DNA from: Akkermansia sp.
Lineage (GTDB): Bacteria > Verrucomicrobiota > Verrucomicrobiia > Verrucomicrobiales > Akkermansiaceae
DNA length: 53,842 nucleotides
Direction: 5' to 3'
Assembly: GCA_024405435.1 (NCBI GenBank)
Contig: JAKSOU010000008.1
Location: 1 to 53,842, forward strand
The translations under genes and the position numbers were made by a program. The stretch's first letter is position 1. Each line of letters opens with the position of its first letter. Shown in pieces: positions 48,417 through 53,842 of the stretch. The notes beneath the pieces were generated by a model, which ran no database searches, was not told the origin of the DNA, and saw nothing but the letters and a program-made list of their open reading frames with translations.

Positions 48417-51400
48417 GTGGCGGCGGCGGCGGGCTGCAAGCGCCATCAGCGCCAGCAGGCTCAGCGTGCCGGTCGTCGGTTCCGGAACGCGGGTGATACC
48501 GAAGGAATCTTTCGTGGCGAAGACCATGTAGTCTCCGCTCTTGAACAGAGTGTTCGTGAAGACGTCCGCGGCATTGGCGCGATGGAGTCCCGGATTGGTG
48601 TAGACCAGGTTGGAGCCGTCGCCTGCCATGATGAGGTCAACCCACTGGCCGGAGCCCTCGGGAAGGCCGAGGAGCTCCAGGAAGAGCGCGCTGTCCTCGT
48701 CCAAGGTCAGCATGCCTTCCACGCCGAGCGTGGAGGTCATGGTGAGCGTGTCGTTGAACGCGAGCACGACACCGTCCTTGAGATCCAGGTTGGAGTGCAG
48801 GATGCTGCCCTCACCGGCGGTCAGGGTTTCCGTGATGGTCACCGTGCCTTCGGCTGCCGCCTGCTCGTCCGACCAGACGGTCATGGTGGCGGCGTCGTCA
48901 CCGAGGGTGAGGGAGGCGAGCTCCATTTCAGCCTGGTGGAAGGTGGCGGAAGCGTCATCCGCAATGGTCAGGGTGTGGCTGGCCACCTCCTTGTTGAACA
49001 CGGCCTCGTTCTCCACGGCGATGTGCAACTGCTTCTCCGCGTCAGTCGCATCGTTCACGCCGTTGTTTTCGATGGCGGCGTTGATAACCGTGGCGGCATC
49101 CTTGAAGGTAAGGGTGGAGCCGTGGTTGCCGGAGTAGTCGAACGTGCCTTCCCATCCGGAGATGTCACCGGCGAAGGTGACGTTCTCGCGGCGGTCGGTC
49201 AGCTTGAACGTGCCGTCGCCTTCCCACTTGCCGTCGAAGGTGATGGTGGGCTGGACGCCAGCCTTGGAGGTGCCCTCGTTCCACTTCCAGGCGATTTGGT
49301 CGTTGTCCTCGCCGGGGTTGGTCAGGCGGATGTTGGCAGACTCGCTGCCACCGCCGTTCCAGGCGGAGAGGTAGCCGCCGGTGATGCCGTTCATCTCCAC
49401 CCAGGAATCACCCTTCCAGAGGTCGGTCAGGGAGGTGTTGCTGAACGCGAAGCCGCCGAGGCTCACAGCGCCGTGCCAGTCATCGCCCAGCTCCACATCG
49501 CCGAGGTCGAGATTGCTGCCCGTGGCGTAGGTGCCGGTACCGGCCAGCTTCACGGCCGGGGCCGCGGAGTCCACGGTCACCACCACGCCAGTGTTGATGC
49601 TGACGGTGCCGGTGCTCTCTGCGGCGAGCAGGCTGGTGCCCATGGCTCCGTCAACCACCAGCGTGGCACCTTCGGCCACCTTGATGGAGGCCAGTTCCGC
49701 GTGCTGCTTGGCCGTGGACAGGGACTCATGGTCGTTGTTGATGTAGTAGTTGGCGTAGTTGACGCCGCTCACAGCTGCCACGCCGGTTTCATCGTTCATG
49801 GTCACCGTGGAGGTGCCGTGGGCGAACGTGGCGCCAGTGGTGACGAGCGTGGCGACTTCGGGGGCGATGGTCACCACCGTGACGGTGCCTTCCTCAATGC
49901 CGTAGCCGTTGCCGTTAAACTCGCTGCCGCCCTTCTCGTAGCCGGTCACATCAAACACGCCGTAAAGGCCGCTGATGTCATAGTTGCCCATCAGGGTGAG
50001 CGTGCCGGCCCGCAGGTCGATGACATCGCCCAGGCTGGCGGTTCCCGTCGGGGTGTTGATGACGGCATCGCCTTCGCCGGCCTTGACGTAGCCGCTGATG
50101 ATGCCACCATCCTCAAGGGTCATTTCGCCGACAGAGCCGTTCTCACCCACGGAGATGGAGCCGCCTTCGCCGACGCTCACGCTCACAGCCGCGCTGTTGA
50201 GCGTGACGGCGTGCGTGCCGGCATCCACCGTCACGTTGTTCAGCGTGTTGCCGATGGTGACATCAGCCGTGGCGGTGATGGCGGCGTTGGCGATGGTGAA
50301 GTTCGCCTTGCCCGTACCGTAGTAATCGTTGCTGTCGCTGGTGATGAGCGCATCCTCGCTGGGAGCCGTGATGGAGAGCCCGGCGATGTTGAATGTGCCG
50401 CCTTCCTCCACCTCAATCTTGGAGGTGGAGCACAGCCACAGGGTGGAGTTCGCGTTCAGCACGCTGCCGTCGGACACACGAAGGGTGCCGGTGGACTGGT
50501 CGGCGTTGGAGAGATCCAGGGAGCTGCCGCTCACGTTCACGGTGCCGATGAGGTCGACCTGGCCGGAACGGACAGCGAGACCATTGAGGGTGGATTCCTG
50601 CTCGGCGGTGACGGAGATTTCACCATCGACGCGAACCGTGCCGGAGATGGAGCCGCCGTTCAGGATGATGTTGGCTGCCAGCAGGGAGTTCTCGCCATCG
50701 ATGAACTCGATGTTGCCCTCCTTCACCTCAATCGTGCCGGAGGTGACATTCGTGTTGCGGAAACCGATGCTGTTGGCGCCCGTCTTCGTCAGCTTGCGGC
50801 CGTTGAGGGTGGCGAAGGTGTTGTCGAAGCCCGCGCCCAGCAGGAAGAAGTTGCTGGTGCCGCCGATGGTGGAATCCTCCGTCAGAATCAGGCCGACGGT
50901 CTGCATGCTGTTGGCGCCGATGGCACCGCCAGTGTTCACGAGGCTGCCGCCGTTGAGGGTGTAGACGTAGGAGAGGTCGGACTTGCCGTTGAGGTCAATG
51001 GTGCCGCCTTCGTTGATGGTGATGGTCTTGTCCGGTGCGGGAGCGGCCTGGCCCTTGGCGTGGTTGCCGTTGAACTCGCCCAGGACCTTCTTCCTGTCGC
51101 CGGTGTCCAGCTTCAAGATGCCCTTGTCCACCACCAGGTTGCCTCTGAAGGTGTTGTCACCCTGCAGGGCGACCTCGTGACCGGCGGCGCTGATGGTGAG
51201 CGTCTTGCCGTCGGTAAGACCGGCCAGGGAGGTGATGGTGACATCCTCCGTGGCAGCGATGGTGGTGTTGTCCGCGCCCTCAACCACGGCCACAGCCATG
51301 CTGGTGGCGGCGTCCATGTTGATGGTGGTGTCGGCGGAAAGGACAACGCTCCCCACTTCCGGATGCGTCAGGGCCGTGGAAATCAATTCCGAGCCGCTCC

Positions 51401-53390
51401 TCACATAGAAGGCGGAGTAGTCCACCGTTGCAGCCACCGTGTACTTGCCCTCATGCACGTCGGCGGTCACGTTATCGCCGTGGTAGGTAATCACCGCAGC
51501 TTCATCGAGGGTGACGTTGTCGCCGGTGTAGATGGTGATGAGGCCGCTGGACTCGAGGAAGCCGTTGCCATCCGTCTGGCCGCCGACGTAGCGCTCGCCG
51601 AGCTCGCCTGTGTTGCCGGTGATGTCAATGGCGCCGGCCAGCACGAGCGCGCCTTCGCCGGTCTGGGCGATGGTGCCGTTGGCGGTCAGGGCGCCGCTCA
51701 GCGTCAGAGTCTTGCCGCTATCGCCGGTCTTGACGGTCACGCCCCCCAGGGTCATGGCCTTGGCGATGTTCGCCGTGGTGGCCGCGCCCTTGTAGTAGGC
51801 TTCCAGGGTGGCGCCGTCCGCCAGGGAGACGATCATGGTGTCGCTGTTCTTGGTCTCGTCGGTGTTGTAGGTGGTGCCGGTGGCCAGGGTGGCACCGCCC
51901 GCCACGTTGATGGTGATGGCATTGTCGTTGTAGTTGCCGCGGTTCAGACCGTCGCGCATCTCCAGGCGGCCGCCCTCGTACACGTTGATGGTGCCCGTGC
52001 CGTCGCAGGAGGATACCACCACATCGGAAATGAGCGTGCCGTACACGTTCACCACGTTGGCAGCGCTCCAGTGGGAGAGCGAGAAGGAGCCGTTCATGCG
52101 GGAGGCCTGGTCCTTGCCCACCAGCGTGCCCTCAATGTGCAGGGTTGCCCCCTCCAGAACGTCCACCGTGGAGACCTGCTGGCCCGTTTGGGAGAGGCGC
52201 AGGTTCTGCACCGCGTGCTCGGTCTCGCCGCCGTAGATCACCTTGCCGCCGGTGAGCTGCACGGTGCCGTTGTCGGTGGCGTTCTCAAAGGTGATCTTGC
52301 CGTTGCCCCCGGAAATCACCACCGTTTCGATGGCCAGCGTGCCTTCACCGGTGGTAATGGTGCCCAGGTCCGTGTTGCTGGCCGTAACGGTATCCAAGGC
52401 CAGGCGGGCGTCCTTGTTGATGGCAATCTCGCCGTTGTTCGTCAGGTTGGAGATGCTGGTGGTGCCGACGCCGTCCAGCGTCAGCTTCTTGCCTGCGGCC
52501 ACCGTCATGGATGCCACGGTCAAGCTACCCGTGTCGGACACGGCGAAGGTGTAGCTGTCGTTCACGCTCACCTCGCCGGCCAGAATATTCTCGCTCACGG
52601 TCACCGCCTTGGCGGCCGCGTCCGTGCCGAATATTACAATGGTGTCCTCAGCCGACTTGTAGTAGGCCGGCGCATCCTTGATCGTCCAGTTCTGGGTCTT
52701 GGTGTCCCAAGCGGCCCCGCTTTCAGTACCGGCCCAGACGTATTCGTCGCTGGCCGCTGCGGTACCCGTGGTCACAATGGAGAGGTAGGGGGCGTACTGC
52801 GAATTCTGGGGAGTGAGGTTGAGATTTTTAGAGTCTCCGAGGAAAGCGCAGGTTGTGTAGTTTGTCGTATTGCCGTGGTTGCGGAGTGTGCTGGCGCCGG
52901 CTCTGTAAAGGTCACCGCCGTCACCTGTCCTGACCGTATACCCGACCTCCATCTTTGCATTGGAGGCATCGTAGTAGACGAAGTACAGGGCCGAATTCGT
53001 GGACACGGTGGCATCGGTGAACGTCCAGGTGAAGTTTCCGGCACCGGAGGCAGAGTTGGTTGCCAGGGAAAGCACCTCGCCGGTGCTGCTTACCAAGGCC
53101 AGGCCGGTACCGCCAGCCGCGGATCCACGGATATTGGAGGTGACGGACTTGAGGGTCACCGTCTCGCAGCCCGCGATGGGAACGCCGGTCGGATCACTGG
53201 TGGTGGTCAAGCGGGCACCGGTGAGGGTGCAGGTGAATCCGTTCGCCCAGAAGTTGCTGGCCGACGTAGTCGTGGAGTTGACGGTCGTGAACGTGGCGGA
53301 CGTTTCTTCGCCGGCGAACGCGGAGCTGCCAACGGCGGTGATGGCTGCGAGGAGCGCAGCCGTGAGCATTTTCGGTAAATGCAGTTTCAT
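48414..53390 (-). CDS. Second giant PEP-CTERM beta-helical surface protein
   Basis: The 1658-residue secreted protein opens with MKLHLPKMLTAALLAAITAV and a likely cleavage after SSAFA. The N-terminal 200 residues are Ser/Thr-rich and less repetitive. After EYVWAGTESGAAWDTKTQNW, a motif typical at the head of autotransporter-like repeat regions, the chain becomes short beta-strand repeats rich in Gly, Thr, Asn and Asp. The C-terminus RVPEPTTGTLSLLALMALAA followed by RRRRH is a PEP-CTERM tail. There is no barrel domain. It has its own promoter at 53469-53497. The N-terminus resembles that of the TpsA protein while the C-terminus resembles that of the 2555-residue protein. Its ligand is unknown. 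Confidence 0.85.
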   Translation of the reverse strand: MKLHLPKMLTAALLAAITAVGSSAFAGEETSATFTTVNSTTTSASNFWANGFTCTLTGARLTTTSDPTGVPIAGCETVTLKSVTSNIRGSAAGGTGLALVSSTGEVLSLATNSASGAGNFTWTFTDATVSTNSALYFVYYDASNAKMEVGYTVRTGDGGDLYRAGASTLRNHGNTTNYTTCAFLGDSKNLNLTPQNSQYAPYLSIVTTGTAAASDEYVWAGTESGAAWDTKTQNWTIKDAPAYYKSAEDTIVIFGTDAAAKAVTVSENILAGEVSVNDSYTFAVSDTGSLTVASMTVAAGKKLTLDGVGTTSISNLTNNGEIAINKDARLALDTVTASNTDLGTITTGEGTLAIETVVISGGNGKITFENATDNGTVQLTGGKVIYGGETEHAVQNLRLSQTGQQVSTVDVLEGATLHIEGTLVGKDQASRMNGSFSLSHWSAANVVNVYGTLISDVVVSSCDGTGTINVYEGGRLEMRDGLNRGNYNDNAITINVAGGATLATGTTYNTDETKNSDTMIVSLADGATLEAYYKGAATTANIAKAMTLGGVTVKTGDSGKTLTLSGALTANGTIAQTGEGALVLAGAIDITGNTGELGERYVGGQTDGNGFLESSGLITIYTGDNVTLDEAAVITYHGDNVTADVHEGKYTVAATVDYSAFYVRSGSELISTALTHPEVGSVVLSADTTINMDAATSMAVAVVEGADNTTIAATEDVTITSLAGLTDGKTLTISAAGHEVALQGDNTFRGNLVVDKGILKLDTGDRKKVLGEFNGNHAKGQAAPAPDKTITINEGGTIDLNGKSDLSYVYTLNGGSLVNTGGAIGANSMQTVGLILTEDSTIGGTSNFFLLGAGFDNTFATLNGRKLTKTGANSIGFRNTNVTSGTIEVKEGNIEFIDGENSLLAANIILNGGSISGTVRVDGEISVTAEQESTLNGLAVRSGQVDLIGTVNVSGSSLDLSNADQSTGTLRVSDGSVLNANSTLWLCSTSKIEVEEGGTFNIAGLSITAPSEDALITSDSNDYYGTGKANFTIANAAITATADVTIGNTLNNVTVDAGTHAVTLNSAAVSVSVGEGGSISVGENGSVGEMTLEDGGIISGYVKAGEGDAVINTPTGTASLGDVIDLRAGTLTLMGNYDISGLYGVFDVTGYEKGGSEFNGNGYGIEEGTVTVVTIAPEVATLVTTGATFAHGTSTVTMNDETGVAAVSGVNYANYYINNDHESLSTAKQHAELASIKVAEGATLVVDGAMGTSLLAAESTGTVSINTGVVVTVDSAAPAVKLAGTGTYATGSNLDLGDVELGDDWHGAVSLGGFAFSNTSLTDLWKGDSWVEMNGITGGYLSAWNGGGSESANIRLTNPGEDNDQIAWKWNEGTSKAGVQPTITFDGKWEGDGTFKLTDRRENVTFAGDISGWEGTFDYSGNHGSTLTFKDAATVINAAIENNGVNDATDAEKQLHIAVENEAVFNKEVASHTLTIADDASATFHQAEMELASLTLGDDAATMTVWSDEQAAAEGTVTITETLTAGEGSILHSNLDLKDGVVLAFNDTLTMTSTLGVEGMLTLDEDSALFLELLGLPEGSGQWVDLIMAGDGSNLVYTNPGLHRANAADVFTNTLFKSGDYMVFATKDSFGITRVPEPTTGTLSLLALMALAARRRRH

Positions 53391-53468
53391 AATGGATTGT
53401 TTTTATTTGTTCTTTGTTTTCGTATGGAGACGAAAGGCTCTCGGCGCACAGTACGCCTGACGCGGGAG

Positions 53469-53497
53469 AGTGTACCGCAAAACAGGTGGAGTGGCAA
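53469..53497 (-). promoter_or_regulatory. Promoter of the second PEP-CTERM gene
   Basis: On the minus strand TTGCCA (53492-53497), a 17-bp spacer and TACACT (53469-53474); leader about 72 nt, AT-rich near the start codon. Confidence 0.8.
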
Positions 53498-53842
53498 GCC
53501 CAAATTTGCAAAAAATTTCAAAATGGGCTGAATTTGGCGAATTTTCAAGTTTTTTGCGTTTGCGCGGCAAGGGGGAAGTACAAAGTACAATGTACAAAGT
53601 ACAAATCGGGAAGTTTGCGCGCCGATTGGCGGGGGGGGCGGTGGTAATGGGGGTGGTTCCGTCTTCGCGTTCCGCTACGCCGAGACAAGTGGAATGCAAA
53701 CCCACACCGGCCCACACCGCCGTACGTCCGTCTCCGCGTGGCGCTCCGCGCCCTTGCTACGCCGTGACAGGGCACGGGGGAAGTACAAAGTCAATTATAA
53801 TTCGACAAAAAATTCAAAAAGGTCGCTTATCTCTGGATAAGC
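53498..53842. other. Intergenic region at the right edge
   Basis: About 340 nt with no credible gene. It contains the diverged repeat at 53577-53622, GCTACGCCGAGACAAG near 53673 and GCTACGCCGTGACAGG near 53756, and at the very end a perfect hairpin GCTTATC/GATAAGC (53825-53842). On the minus strand that hairpin is followed by T-rich sequence, so it might terminate a gene entering from the right, but the window ends there. Confidence 0.5.
53577..53622 (+). repeat. Dispersed repeat, diverged copy 5
   Basis: Here the unit is GTACAAAGTACAATGTACAA followed by AGTACAAAT, then CGGGAAGTTTGCGCGC. The layout matches copies 1 and 3 (A/T-rich TACAA tandem, then GGGAARTT, then GCGCG), with different unit sequence. 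Confidence 0.6.

Noticed and set aside
48417..53378. Plus-strand open frame of over 1600 codons antisense to the second PEP-CTERM gene
   Set aside because: It mirrors a GC-rich repetitive gene. The peptide is a monotonous Gly/Ala/Val/His mix without domains or a signal peptide, while the minus strand has a signal peptide, promoter and PEP-CTERM tail.

Overview
The window reads as chromosomal DNA of a Verrucomicrobiota bacterium, most likely Akkermansiaceae or a close gut relative. Three things point there: two very large surface proteins end in a PEP-CTERM type tail (PEPTT, a hydrophobic stretch, then arginines); two secreted giants begin with the signal peptide start MKLHLP that I associate with Akkermansia surface proteins; and fucose mutarotase sits in the same neighbourhood. 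The coding GC content looks higher than that of Akkermansia muciniphila, so I would not name a species. Nearly every gene or operon has a recognisable sigma-70 promoter (TTGACA-like, 17 bp, TATAAT-like). Shine-Dalgarno sequences are rare, and several start codons lie only 5-10 nt after the -10 box, which suggests leaderless mRNAs.

Layout. 1-571: tail of an unknown gene and an overlapping GNAT acetyltransferase. 572-2755: a two-gene cassette (ABC-type ATPase plus TOPRIM-like protein) bracketed by a 41-bp direct repeat that copies the last 41 nt of the GNAT gene; this is the best candidate for an undescribed, mobile, defence-like system. 2887-5496: polyprenyl diphosphate synthase and a large FAD-dependent oxidoreductase. 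5601-11180: housekeeping block with tRNA-Gln, aquaporin, a PBP2-type transpeptidase, a STAS protein, rplM-rpsI (minus strand), an N-terminally extended IF-1 and tRNA-Leu. 11514-29885: a two-partner secretion operon with a 5559-residue filamentous, leukotoxin-like exoprotein (TpsA) and its outer-membrane transporter (TpsB). 30025-37692: a 2555-residue PEP-CTERM beta-helix protein. 37979-41128: ADP-forming acetate-CoA ligase, fucose mutarotase and a QueD-family protein. 41216-44746: a secreted transglutaminase-like protein followed by a secreted thioredoxin-fold protein. 44763-46106: an AAA_14/DUF4143 ATPase (minus strand) with an exact 33-bp tandem array upstream. 46107-47676: a repeat-rich stretch holding one orphan HTH gene and a roughly 400-bp nested palindrome. 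47677-48267: a membrane-anchored hypothetical protein. 48414-53390: a second PEP-CTERM giant (minus strand).

Functionally this is mainly a cell-surface region. Three giant secreted proteins use at least two export routes (two-partner secretion and PEP-CTERM sorting), and both PEP-CTERM genes end in the same tail coding sequence followed directly by the same short AT-rich repeat, which suggests exchange of 3' modules. The AT-rich repeats (five copies) and longer palindromic repeats occupy most intergenic gaps. I saw no transposase, integrase or CRISPR array.
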